A DNA stretch of 7,062 nucleotides from Actinomycetota bacterium (GCA_016870675.1 VGAU01000089.1:1-7062); one strand, 5' to 3'; counted from the first letter of the stretch, positions 1 through 6,005 are shown. Program-made: numbers and translations. Notes: generated by a model from the sequence alone, not told the origin.

Positions 1-105
1 TGGCAAAAGAAGCGCAATTCTGATAAAGCTAAGGTTGACTGGCAGTTTACTGCAGATGATGCCAGGGTAAAACTTAAGAGGCTTTACCCTATATTATTAT
101 CTTGA
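1..105 (+). CDS. C-terminal tail of an IS630-type transposase (5' end outside window)
   Basis: Frame 1 is open from the window edge to a TGA at 103-105 and gives 34 residues. The end of the peptide, with WQFT followed by DARVKLKRLYP, resembles the extreme C-terminus of IS630-family DDE transposases, where a W-x-F-T segment and an AR-x-K-L-x-x-LYP segment close the protein. The DDE catalytic core would lie upstream and is not visible, so I cannot say whether the gene is intact. No ribosome binding site or start is in the window. The stop is followed within a few bases by group II intron-like sequence rather than by an obvious terminal inverted repeat, so the right end of the element may be disrupted. 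The family call rests on remembered sequence similarity over a short stretch. Confidence 0.6.
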   Translation, partial: WQKKRNSDKAKVDWQFTADDARVKLKRLYPILLS

Positions 106-107
106 CA

Positions 108-230
108 TGATACTAGGTGGTGAAAGTCTAATGTGGTAGCGAATAGCGCTGACCAAATAGCTTAAGACAAAAGTATCTACGCGGTGTGGGAGGACGGAGG
201 CTTATTAATAATTACCTCCTCCTACCCGAT
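108..230 (+). mobile_element. Internally deleted group II intron remnant (domain I piece joined to domain VI)
   Basis: The stretch at about 112-135 (CTAGGTGGTGAAAGTC and following) and at 160-187 (TAGCTTAAGACAAAAG, then ATCTACGCGGTGTGG) resembles domain I text common in bacterial group II introns. The 3' part at 188-230 folds as a domain VI hairpin and ends in CCGAT, fitting the AY 3' terminus. A normal intron needs about 600 nt of RNA, or about 2-2.5 kb with its reverse transcriptase gene. Here only ~120 bases remain and I cannot find a domain V hairpin, so domains II-V and any reverse transcriptase seem deleted. It cannot self-splice in this form. It lies between the transposase tail and the oxidoreductase operon, which marks this edge as a site of mobile-element activity. 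The domain I match is from memory; domain VI is the stronger part. Confidence 0.45.
188..230 (+). other. Group II intron domain VI-like hairpin with bulged branch-point A
   Basis: Bases 188-200 pair with 215-227 to form a 12-bp, GC-rich stem. Two bases are unpaired: C195 on the left arm and A224 on the right arm. The loop is AT-rich (201-214). A224 sits seven nucleotides from a 3' end at T230 (A-CCCGAT), which is the expected place for the bulged branch-point adenosine of domain VI, and the last two bases AT match the AY rule. An alternative reading is a plain stem-loop in the leader of the downstream operon. It has no T-run after it, so it is not a typical terminator. Confidence 0.55.
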
Positions 231-243
231 TATCAACAAAATG

Positions 244-251
244 AAGGAGGT
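244..251 (+). promoter_or_regulatory. Strong Shine-Dalgarno site deciding the oxidoreductase start
   Basis: AAGGAGGT at 244-251 is a near-perfect anti-16S complement, seven bases before the ATG at 259. It fixes the start there and rules out the in-frame ATG at 184, which lies inside the intron hairpin region and has no such site. Confidence 0.85.
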
Positions 252-258
252 AAAAATC

Positions 259-1368
259 ATGAGCAAGGTTAGGGTTGCCATAGTGGGTCTTGGTTTTGGC
301 AAAGAATTTATTCCGATTTATCAAAAATCTTCCGACTCTGAATTAGTGGCGATATGCCAGAGAAACAAGGAAAGACTCAATGAGATAGGTGACCAGTTCG
401 GCATTGAAAACCGTTTTACAAACTGGGAAGATTTGTTGAAGCTTGATATAATTGATGCCGTTCATATAGTCACACCTATTCTAGACCATGCCAGAATGTC
501 TATTGCAGTTTTGGAATCAGGGAAACATTGCGCATCCACAGTACCCATGGGTACGACTATTGACGAGTTAAAGAACATAATCAGGGCTAAGAAAAAAGCA
601 AAAAAGGTTTATATGATGATGGAAACAGCTGTTTATACAAGAGAATTCCTATATGTGAAGGAATTGGTAAACAATGGGAAAATTGGCCGTATTCAATTTG
701 TTAGAGGTTCCCATATGCAGGATATGGGGCTGCAGGGCTGGCCCGATTATTGGCTTGGGTTTCCTCCCATGTGGTATGGTACACATGCAATATCACCACT
801 CTTGTGTGTAACAAGTACAAAACCTGAATCAGTTATTTGTCATGGTTCGGGTTCAATTAATGAAGAACGTACGAAAAAATATGGTTCTCCTTTTGCAGTC
901 GAGACTGCAGTATTTCGTATGAAAGATTCAATTATTGTTGCCGAAGCAACCCGTTCCCTTTATGAAACTACACGTCAATATCGTGAAAGCTTTGATGTAT
1001 ATGGAGATAAAATGTCTTTTGAATGGGAACAAGTAGCTGATGAGGGACATGCACTTTTTGAAGGTGGAGAAAGCATAAGACGTATGCAAGCACCTGATAC
1101 TGATAGTCTACTACCTCCAGATATAGCAGAATTTACAAAACGTGAACAGATTATTGATCAAGAGCATGTTTCCTTTATCCAGGGAGCAGGTCATGGCGGA
1201 TCCCATCCTCACCTGGTAAAAGAATTTATAAGTGCGATAGCTGAGGGTAGGGATTCAGAAATTGATGCAGTAACTGCAGCATACTGGACTGGTGCCGGAA
1301 TTTGTGCTCATGAGTCAGCTATGAAAAACGGTGAAAAGATATACATTCCTGATTTTGATAAGGTATAA
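259..1368 (+). CDS. Gfo/Idh/MocA-family NAD(P)-dependent oxidoreductase
   Basis: This 369-residue cytoplasmic protein has the usual Gfo/Idh/MocA length and layout: an N-terminal Rossmann fold (about 1-125) and a C-terminal alpha/beta substrate domain. The nucleotide-binding turn is GLGFG at 10-14, after the beta strand VRVAIV. Members oxidise or reduce sugars, inositols and related polyols. The conserved EKP motif, whose lysine normally acts in catalysis and cofactor binding, is replaced: after SGKH (87-90) the chain reads STVPM, so Val95 sits where Lys is expected. The later motif with Trp172 and GTHAISP (174-180) keeps the His that is typically catalytic, His176. The C-terminal stretch GHGGSHPHLV (311-320) and the AVTAAYWTGAGICAHES segment point to a recognisable Firmicutes subgroup. 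The gene is followed after 13 bases by the cupin gene, whose ribosome site overlaps this stop, so the two are one transcript. The substrate is not predictable from sequence. It could be an oxidoreductase with altered chemistry or a non-redox homologue. Confidence 0.9.
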   Translation: MSKVRVAIVGLGFGKEFIPIYQKSSDSELVAICQRNKERLNEIGDQFGIENRFTNWEDLLKLDIIDAVHIVTPILDHARMSIAVLESGKHCASTVPMGTTIDELKNIIRAKKKAKKVYMMMETAVYTREFLYVKELVNNGKIGRIQFVRGSHMQDMGLQGWPDYWLGFPPMWYGTHAISPLLCVTSTKPESVICHGSGSINEERTKKYGSPFAVETAVFRMKDSIIVAEATRSLYETTRQYRESFDVYGDKMSFEWEQVADEGHALFEGGESIRRMQAPDTDSLLPPDIAEFTKREQIIDQEHVSFIQGAGHGGSHPHLVKEFISAIAEGRDSEIDAVTAAYWTGAGICAHESAMKNGEKIYIPDFDKV

Positions 1369-1381
1369 AGGAGATATTTAA

Positions 1382-1813
1382 ATGGATAAAAAAAAGATTA
1401 AAGGAAAAAGGTATTATGTTTGTGTTGATGACGTTGAAACCCAGATTTTCCCCTGGGGTAGACTTGCATGGCTTTCAGAACCCAGGGTAACAGGAACTGA
1501 TAATATGACATCTGGAGTAGTAACACTTGAACTCGGGAAGGGACACAATAGACATAATCATCCGGGATGTGAAGAAATATTATTTGTAATTGAAGGAGAA
1601 GGTGATCAAACCGTAGAAGTTGGTGGGAAAATAGAAAAACAAAAAATTAAGAAAGGTGACCTTGTTTATATACCCTCAGACGCCTTTCATAGTACAATAA
1701 ATACCGGCACTATACCAATGGTTATATTTGCTATTTACCAGTTCTCAGGTCCGGAAAAATTCCTTAGAAATCTGCCTGAATGTAAAATTGAACCGGCTAA
1801 AAATAAATCTTAA
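1382..1813 (+). CDS. Single-domain cupin protein
   Basis: This small soluble protein of 143 residues has one cupin barrel (about 45-125). Cupin motif 1 is seen as G-x-x-HNRHNHPGCEE with His58, His60 and Glu64 or Glu65. Motif 2 is GDLVYIPSDAFHSTIN (92-107) with His103 and Asn107. These are the usual 2-His/Glu/His metal ligands. The glycine of the PxG part of motif 2 is Asp100 here. Such proteins are metal-dependent sugar isomerases, epimerases, dioxygenases or ligand-binding domains, and the sequence alone does not say which. The ribosome site AAAGGAGA (1367-1374) overlaps the stop of the oxidoreductase gene, with seven bases to the ATG, so translation is probably coupled. Pairing with a Gfo/Idh dehydrogenase suggests a shared catabolic step on a sugar or sugar acid, for example isomerisation of the product, but this is inference. 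Confidence 0.85.
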   Translation: MDKKKIKGKRYYVCVDDVETQIFPWGRLAWLSEPRVTGTDNMTSGVVTLELGKGHNRHNHPGCEEILFVIEGEGDQTVEVGGKIEKQKIKKGDLVYIPSDAFHSTINTGTIPMVIFAIYQFSGPEKFLRNLPECKIEPAKNKS

Positions 1814-1878
1814 TTCAGAATTGTTAAACAGCTTGTAGGTAATGAATTAACATATTTATGTATCTTATATTAATGGGC

Positions 1879-1917
1879 TATAAAACATTATATAGAGGTG
1901 TTCATTAATGTTTTATA
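1879..1917 (+). repeat. 12-bp perfect inverted repeat upstream of livH
   Basis: TATAAAACATTA at 1879-1890 is exactly complementary to 1906-1917, with a 15-base loop. It ends only six bases before the livH ribosome site (GAGGAGA, 1923-1929). The arms are nearly all A/T and no long T-run follows, so it is a weak intrinsic terminator at best. It could be an operator for a dimeric regulator, an mRNA stem that sets transporter levels relative to the two enzyme genes, or a processing site. I found no convincing -35/-10 pair in the 120-base gap. Confidence 0.5.
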
Positions 1918-1933
1918 ATTTAGAGGAGATTGA

Positions 1934-2788
1934 ATGTTATTAATGACATTTATTAATGGATTAACTATAGCAGCTCTTTTATTTATAATGGCCGTTGGTT
2001 TGAATCTGTCTTTCGGATTATTAAGAATAGTAAATTTGACACATGGTTCCTTTTATTTGCTGGGGGGATATATTGGGCTATATGTATATAAAGCAACCGA
2101 AAGTTGGATATTTGGTATAGTTGCAGCAGGAATTGTAGTAGCCATAATCGCTTTTATTGAAGAATTCACCTTGCTGCGTCGTGTTAGAGGAAAGCCAACT
2201 TTAGAAACACTTATTACCTTATCATTAGCTATTATTATTTCCGATCTATTAATTGTAATATGGGGCGGGAATCCAAAAACCATAAAGATACCTGAACTAT
2301 TGAAAGGTTATGTCACTTTGTTTGATGCTAATGTGCCTATTTACAATATATTTATATTTTGCTTTGCATGTTTTATTTGTCTTACATTGTGGTTGATTCT
2401 CCAGAAAACAAAAATTGGTATGATTATTAGAGCCGGTGTGGATAATTTTGAAATTACTTCTACGCTAGGAATAAATATTCAGCTTGTATTTACCTTGGTT
2501 TTTACAGCTGCAGGTTTTTTAGCAGGAATAGGAGGAGCCATTGGAGGAACCTATTTAATGGTTGCTCCAGGAGAGGATTGGAGGATACTCACCTATACTC
2601 TGCTTGTTATAATTATAGGTGGAATGGGCAGCTTTGGAGGCACTATTGTAGGTTCAATCATAATTGGAATGATTTTTAGCTTTGGAAATGTTTATGTTCC
2701 TCAGTTCTCACTTTTTCTTATGTTTGCACCTGTCGCAATTACGTTAGTCATAAGGCCTAAGGGCTTATTTGGGAGGATAACATCATAA
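1934..2788 (+). CDS. livH: HAAT-family ABC transporter permease, LivH type
   Basis: This 284-residue integral membrane protein is the first of two permease subunits of a branched-chain-amino-acid-type importer. The N-terminal segment GLNLSFGLLRIVNLTHGSFYLLGGY (22-46, written here in parts: GLNLSFGLL, then RIVNLTHGSF, then YLLGGY) is the hallmark of LivH. RAGVDNFEITSTLGI (166-180) is the cytoplasmic coupling region that contacts the ATPase. GGMGSFGGTIVGSIIIG (229-245) and the C-terminal RPKGLFG (274-280) complete the family signature. About eight hydrophobic segments are visible and the length is normal. The ATG has a GAGGAGA site five bases upstream; a second in-frame ATG three codons on is less well placed. 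The 3' end carries the ribosome site for livM inside its last codons, so the permeases are translationally coupled. Relatives move Leu/Ile/Val, urea, short amides or other carboxylates. With no binding protein gene here, the substrate is open. Confidence 0.9.
   Translation: MLLMTFINGLTIAALLFIMAVGLNLSFGLLRIVNLTHGSFYLLGGYIGLYVYKATESWIFGIVAAGIVVAIIAFIEEFTLLRRVRGKPTLETLITLSLAIIISDLLIVIWGGNPKTIKIPELLKGYVTLFDANVPIYNIFIFCFACFICLTLWLILQKTKIGMIIRAGVDNFEITSTLGINIQLVFTLVFTAAGFLAGIGGAIGGTYLMVAPGEDWRILTYTLLVIIIGGMGSFGGTIVGSIIIGMIFSFGNVYVPQFSLFLMFAPVAITLVIRPKGLFGRITS
2771..2787 (+). promoter_or_regulatory. Ribosome binding site and probable AUA start for livM
   Basis: GGGAGG at 2771-2776, within the last livH codons, is the only good ribosome site near the start of livM. 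Eight bases later is ATA (2785-2787), in the livM frame and overlapping the livH stop as ATAA. Reading from it adds ten residues, (M)RKKYFQIII, which supply the positive patch and complete the first membrane helix expected at a LivM N-terminus. The TTG at 2815 has no ribosome site in front of it. The arrangement mimics an ATGA stop/start overlap in which ATG has become ATA, or a sequencing error has made it look so. Confidence 0.5.
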
Positions 2789-2814
2789 GAAAGAAATATT
2801 TTCAAATTATTATT

Positions 2815-3750
2815 TTGGTATTGATTGCTTTAATGTTAAGCATTGCTCCAAATTTTGGTAATACATTTATTATTATAGTGCTTATCAGAATAATGTACTA
2901 CGGACTGCTGACTATCGCTTTTTCATTTTTAGCAAGTCAACTTGGGTTGTTTTCTTTGATGGTACCTGTAGCATTTGGTGTTTCAGGGTATACAATAGCT
3001 ATTCTTGAAACAAAAAACATACTTATTTTTCCGTACTCTGCCCTTGTAGGTATTATTTTAGCATTGATTATATCGACATTTTTAGGAGTGATGGTTAATA
3101 GAAGCAAGGGCACATATTTTTTAATGCTGACATTGGTTCTTGGACAGCTTGCCTATGCAATTGCACTGCAATGGGTTTCTCTGACAAAGGGAACTACTGG
3201 GATTACAGGTGTTAACAGACCATACCTTTTAAATATAGCAAATCTCGAAAGCAATATTTTATTTTACTATTTTATTCTGGTAGTTTTTATAATTTGCATT
3301 ATTTTGCTTTATGTTTTAATAAATTCTTCTTTTGGTGTGAAGCTGAGAGGTGTAAGGGAAAGTGAATCCAGAATGATAATGTTAGGATATAACACTTCAT
3401 TAATTAAATGGGTTGCATTCATGGTATCTTCTTTTGTTTCATCAATCGGGGGAATATTTTTTGTTTATTTCATAGGTGTGATGAATCCTGATGCTATTAG
3501 TTTAAATGCATCGGTAAAAGTTATGATAGCCTCTATTTTTGGAGGTATAAACAGCATTATAGGTGCGATTATTGGAACAGGAATTATAAAAATAGTGGAA
3601 ATAGTTCTAAGTGGGATAACACAAAGATATCTACTAATTATAGGAGTAATGTTCCTTATTGTTATATTGTTGGCTCCAAATGGAATTATGGGTATTGCAG
3701 AAAGAATATCAAAGTTTGGAACCAGGTTTTTTAAAAAGAATTCAAAGTAG
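2815..3750 (+). CDS. livM: HAAT-family ABC transporter permease, LivM type
   Basis: This is the second permease subunit, 311 residues from the TTG at 2815, the nearest conventional start; 321 residues if translation begins at the AUA at 2785, which I think more likely (see that entry). LivM hallmarks are present. SKGTYFLMLTLVLGQ (97-111), followed by QWVSLTKGTTGITGV (119-133), matches the family's RGxYFAM...LTGGxxGLxG block. GVKLRGVRESESRMIMLGYNT (174-194, in parts GVKLRGVRES and RMIMLGYNT) is the coupling region equivalent to the family's RAIREDExAAxxLG segment. IFGGINSIIGAIIG (241-254) and PNGIMG (288-293) close the family signature. The C-terminus is basic, ending FFKKNSK, and probably cytoplasmic. 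The protein pairs with LivH to form the membrane channel powered by the two downstream ATPases. A 177-base, AT-rich gap separates it from livG, longer than is usual in liv operons. Identity is firm; only the start is in doubt. Confidence 0.9.
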   Translation: MVLIALMLSIAPNFGNTFIIIVLIRIMYYGLLTIAFSFLASQLGLFSLMVPVAFGVSGYTIAILETKNILIFPYSALVGIILALIISTFLGVMVNRSKGTYFLMLTLVLGQLAYAIALQWVSLTKGTTGITGVNRPYLLNIANLESNILFYYFILVVFIICIILLYVLINSSFGVKLRGVRESESRMIMLGYNTSLIKWVAFMVSSFVSSIGGIFFVYFIGVMNPDAISLNASVKVMIASIFGGINSIIGAIIGTGIIKIVEIVLSGITQRYLLIIGVMFLIVILLAPNGIMGIAERISKFGTRFFKKNSK

Positions 3751-3927
3751 TTGTTTTGATTTAATATTAGGAATATAAATTAGAATCTGTTGGAATGCTT
3801 TAAGGGAAATTATAAAAAGAGTAACTGAATTTAATATTAAAGGTATTTTAGGAAATTATATTTTGAGTAATATAAGGTTAGTTAATTCTCTGTGTAAAAT
3901 AAATTTGTTTAAAGGAAGGATAATAAT

Positions 3928-4692
3928 ATGCACACCGAAAAGGAACATGCAATTGTTTTAAGAAATGTTAATAAATCATTTGGTGGTGTTAAAGCTATAG
4001 ATAATGTTTCGTTTATACTTGGTCATGATAAAAGTGCGGTTTTAATAGGCCCAAATGGAGCTGGGAAGACCACTTTATTTAATTTGATTACCGGTGAGGT
4101 ACCACTTGATAGTGGTGAAATATATATATTCGGTGTGGATATCAGCAACAGTTCCGTCCAAAAGAGAAGTGATCTGGGCTTAGCCAGGACCTATCAGATA
4201 TGCAACCTTTTCAATGGCATGACGGCAGAAGAAAATATATATCTTGCTTTGAATAGTAATGAGTGGAAATCGAAGAGAAACAAATTTCCTTTTTTGACTC
4301 CATGGCAGAAAAATAAAAATAAAATGGATAGAATAAAAGAGGTTTTAAAGAGTGTTGGGCTTGAAGATAAGAAGCATATATTGGTAGGTAACTTATCCCA
4401 CGGGGAACAAAGGCAGATTGAGCTTGGAATGGCTATAGCCCCAGACCCAAAGATAATGTTGCTAGATGAACCTATGGCAGGTCTTTCTCTTACTGAAAGG
4501 AAATTTATAAACAAATTGATATTAAAATTAGCTGTGAAAAAAAATATTATCGTCATTGAACATGATATTGATTTTGCATTAAATATAACTGACAATATTA
4601 TGGTACTAGATCATGGGAAAGTAATTGCTGAAGGTTCTCCAGAAAGTATTAAGGGCAATGTGGAGGTGCAAAAAGTATATAAGATGGAATAA
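3928..4692 (+). CDS. livG: HAAT-family ABC transporter ATPase, LivG type
   Basis: This 254-residue cytoplasmic ATPase carries all nucleotide-binding motifs in order. Walker A is GPNGAGKT at 41-48. The Q-loop Gln90 sits in RTYQICNLF, the LivG equivalent of RTFQ. The ABC signature is LSHGEQ at 156-161, Walker B is IMLLDEP at 176-182 with catalytic Glu181, the D-loop is AGLS, and the switch His is His212 in VIEHDIDFAL. The insert between the Q-loop and signature, and the EHD switch segment, separate LivG from LivF. The C-terminal tail (SPESIKGNVEVQKVYKME) is the short LivG ending. The ATG has AAGGAAGG eight bases upstream. It should form a heterodimer with LivF under the LivH/LivM channel. Gaps of 177 bases before and 97 bases after the gene hold no feature I can identify beyond A/T-rich tracts and a 12-bp palindrome at 3830-3841. 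Confidence 0.92.
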   Translation: MHTEKEHAIVLRNVNKSFGGVKAIDNVSFILGHDKSAVLIGPNGAGKTTLFNLITGEVPLDSGEIYIFGVDISNSSVQKRSDLGLARTYQICNLFNGMTAEENIYLALNSNEWKSKRNKFPFLTPWQKNKNKMDRIKEVLKSVGLEDKKHILVGNLSHGEQRQIELGMAIAPDPKIMLLDEPMAGLSLTERKFINKLILKLAVKKNIIVIEHDIDFALNITDNIMVLDHGKVIAEGSPESIKGNVEVQKVYKME

Positions 4693-4789
4693 TGCTTCTT
4701 TGTTTTTTTAGTGCTATTTCAGACAACAAAACAGTAATAAATAATTTTAGTCAATCTATGTAAAAAATTATAAAGCTAGTAAGGAAACT

Positions 4790-5503
4790 ATGTCAGAATC
4801 AATATTGTCAATAAAAGATTTGAATTCCTATTACGGAAAGTCTCATGTTTTGCAGGATGTTTCAATTAATATTAATCCACTTGAAAGAGTAGCAATTCTT
4901 GGACGAAATGGTATGGGTAAATCTACGCTTATGAAGTCTATACTGGGATTAGGTGGTATTAGACGTGATGGAAATATCTATTTTAATGATGAAAACATAA
5001 TTAAAAAGAAAACATATGAAATTGCACGACGAGGTATTGCTTATGTACCTCAAGGAAGGCAGCTCTTTTCCCTACTATCTGTTGAGGAGCATCTTGCAAT
5101 AGCTTATAAACCAGTTAAAGGAGGAAATGGATGGACACCAAAGATGGTTTTTGATATATTTCCAGAAATTGGGGAACGAAAAAAGATTAGTGGGACAAAG
5201 CTTAGTGGCGGTGAACAACAGATTCTTGCTATTGGAAGAGCATTAGTTAAAAATCCCAGCCTAATATTAATGGACGAACCTTCCGAAGGTATTTCAACAT
5301 TGGTTCTTGAAAGAATATTAGGAATATGCCATCGATTAACTAAACAAGGTATAACCCTGTTTTTAGTAGAACAAAATCTTGGTTTAGCATTAAGCGTTGC
5401 TCAAAAAGTATATATATTAGTTAATGGTAGAATTGTGCATGAAGCAAGTGCGGAAGAATTTAATGCTGACAAGGAAAGCCAGCATAATTTTCTTGGTATA
5501 TAA
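4790..5503 (+). CDS. livF: HAAT-family ABC transporter ATPase, LivF type
   Basis: This 237-residue ATPase is of typical LivF length. Walker A is GRNGMGKST (38-46), the form usual for LivF. The Q-loop is Gln88 in YVPQGRQLF, the signature is LSGGEQQ (138-144), Walker B is LILMDEP (158-164), and the D-loop is SEGIS. The switch position reads VEQNLGLAL with Gln195 in place of His; this is normal for LivF and not a defect. The ATG is preceded by AAGGA five bases upstream. The gene ends the transporter set. Downstream there is no strong terminator before the 23S rRNA fragment: only a 5-bp stem (TTGTG/CACAA) near 5522-5537 and another near 5571-5583. Transcripts could therefore run on into the rRNA sequence. 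Confidence 0.92.
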   Translation: MSESILSIKDLNSYYGKSHVLQDVSININPLERVAILGRNGMGKSTLMKSILGLGGIRRDGNIYFNDENIIKKKTYEIARRGIAYVPQGRQLFSLLSVEEHLAIAYKPVKGGNGWTPKMVFDIFPEIGERKKISGTKLSGGEQQILAIGRALVKNPSLILMDEPSEGISTLVLERILGICHRLTKQGITLFLVEQNLGLALSVAQKVYILVNGRIVHEASAEEFNADKESQHNFLGI

Positions 5504-5587
5504 ATTATTTATAAGAATTTTCTTGTGGATCACAAAAGTATAAAACATGAACAAACACCATAATCCAATACTATAAGTATTAAAAAT

Positions 5588-5819
5588 AGAGAATTTGGAA
5601 CCTCTGGTGTGTCAGTTGTCCTGCCAAGGGCATTGCTGATTGGCCAAGTTTATAAGGGATAAGTGCTGAAAGCATATAAGCACGAAGCCCATCCCAAGAA
5701 TAGTTCTCCCATCCCTTGTGGATTAAGACCCCATGTAGATTACATGGTTGATAGGTTAGATGTGTAAGCACAGCAATGTGTTTAGCTGACTAATACTAAT
5801 TGGTCGAGGACTTAATTAT
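5588..5819 (+). rRNA. 3' fragment of 23S rRNA (domain VI only)
   Basis: About 230 nt match the extreme 3' end of bacterial 23S rRNA. Recognisable blocks in order are ACCTCTGGTGT (5600-5610), CTGCCAAGGGCA, AAGGGATAAGTGCTGAAAGC, AAGCACGAAGCCC, GATTAAGACCCCATGTAGA, ACATGGTTGATAGGTTAGA, TGTGTAAGCACAGCAATGTG, and TTTAGCTGACTAATACTAAT with GGTCGAGGACTT (end about 5819). Sequence before about 5588 is not rRNA; the sarcin-ricin loop and the other ~2.7 kb of the gene are missing. The break is therefore just 3' of the sarcin-ricin loop. Two substitutions fall in highly conserved text: GTGTGTCAG for GTGTACCAG near 5607-5615, and GCATATAAG for GCATCTAAG near 5671-5679. This favours a decaying remnant over a functional end, although comparison with the genome's other copies is needed. 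The 5' edge is uncertain by about 10 bases. Confidence 0.88.
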
Positions 5820-5871
5820 CTGTGAAGCGCTATGAAGCTTTGAGAGAACAGTACTTTTAGAATATATAAGC

Positions 5872-5989
5872 TTACGGTGGCTATAGCGAAGGAGCAACAC
5901 TTGTTCCCATCCCGAACACAAAAGTTAAGCCCTTCAGCGCCCATGGTACTATACTGGCAACGGTATGGGAGAGTAGGTCGTCACCGTAT
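5872..5989 (+). rRNA. rrf: 5S ribosomal RNA
   Basis: About 117 nt with the conserved 5S blocks: GGCTATAGCGAAG, GTTCCCATCCCGAACAC, AAGTTAAGCCCTTCAGCGC, CATGGTACT, and GGGAGAGTAGGTCG. The ends pair perfectly as helix I, TACGGTG (5873-5879) with CACCGTA (5982-5988). Length and folding look complete. It differs from common relatives at a few places, for example GCGCCCATGGT where GCGCCGATGGT is usual. It lies some 50 nt after the 23S 3' end, the normal rRNA operon order, but the 23S body and 16S are absent upstream, so it has lost its own rRNA promoter unless livF transcription or an unseen promoter serves it. Confidence 0.93.
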
Positions 5990-6002
5990 TTTTTATTGTT
6001 TT
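5987..6002 (+). terminator. T-rich run after 5S, possible terminator
   Basis: The closing strand of 5S helix I is followed at once by TATTTTTTATTGTTTTC. The T-run after a GC-containing helix could end rRNA transcription. There is no separate hairpin, so this is a weak call. Confidence 0.3.
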
Positions 6003-6005
6003 CAA

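Noticed and set aside
102..134. TTGACA at 102-107 as a -35 promoter box for the operon
   Set aside because: No reasonable -10 box lies 16-18 bases downstream. The nearest TAATGT is 21 bases away, and the hexamer is partly the transposase stop region.
184..258. An in-frame ATG at 184 that would lengthen the oxidoreductase by 25 residues
   Set aside because: It overlaps the intron domain VI hairpin, lacks a ribosome site and adds no family sequence. The ATG at 259 has a near-perfect site and begins the Rossmann strand directly.
4194..4595. Minus-strand open frame of 133 codons within livG
   Set aside because: It is the complement of a clearly conserved ATPase gene, shows no family features and has no ribosome site. 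The same applies to minus-strand frames at 2053-2283 and 5580-5771 and to plus-strand frames within xylB.
5399..5440. Gln in place of the switch His in LivF taken as a defect
   Set aside because: VEQN is the normal sequence at this position in LivF proteins.
5504..5587. Possible intrinsic terminator after livF (TTGTG/CACAA and ATACT/AGTAT stems)
   Set aside because: Stems are only 5 bp, with no T-run after them. Too weak to call.
5820..5871. Spacer tRNA between 23S and 5S
   Set aside because: Only about 50 bases, with no cloverleaf.
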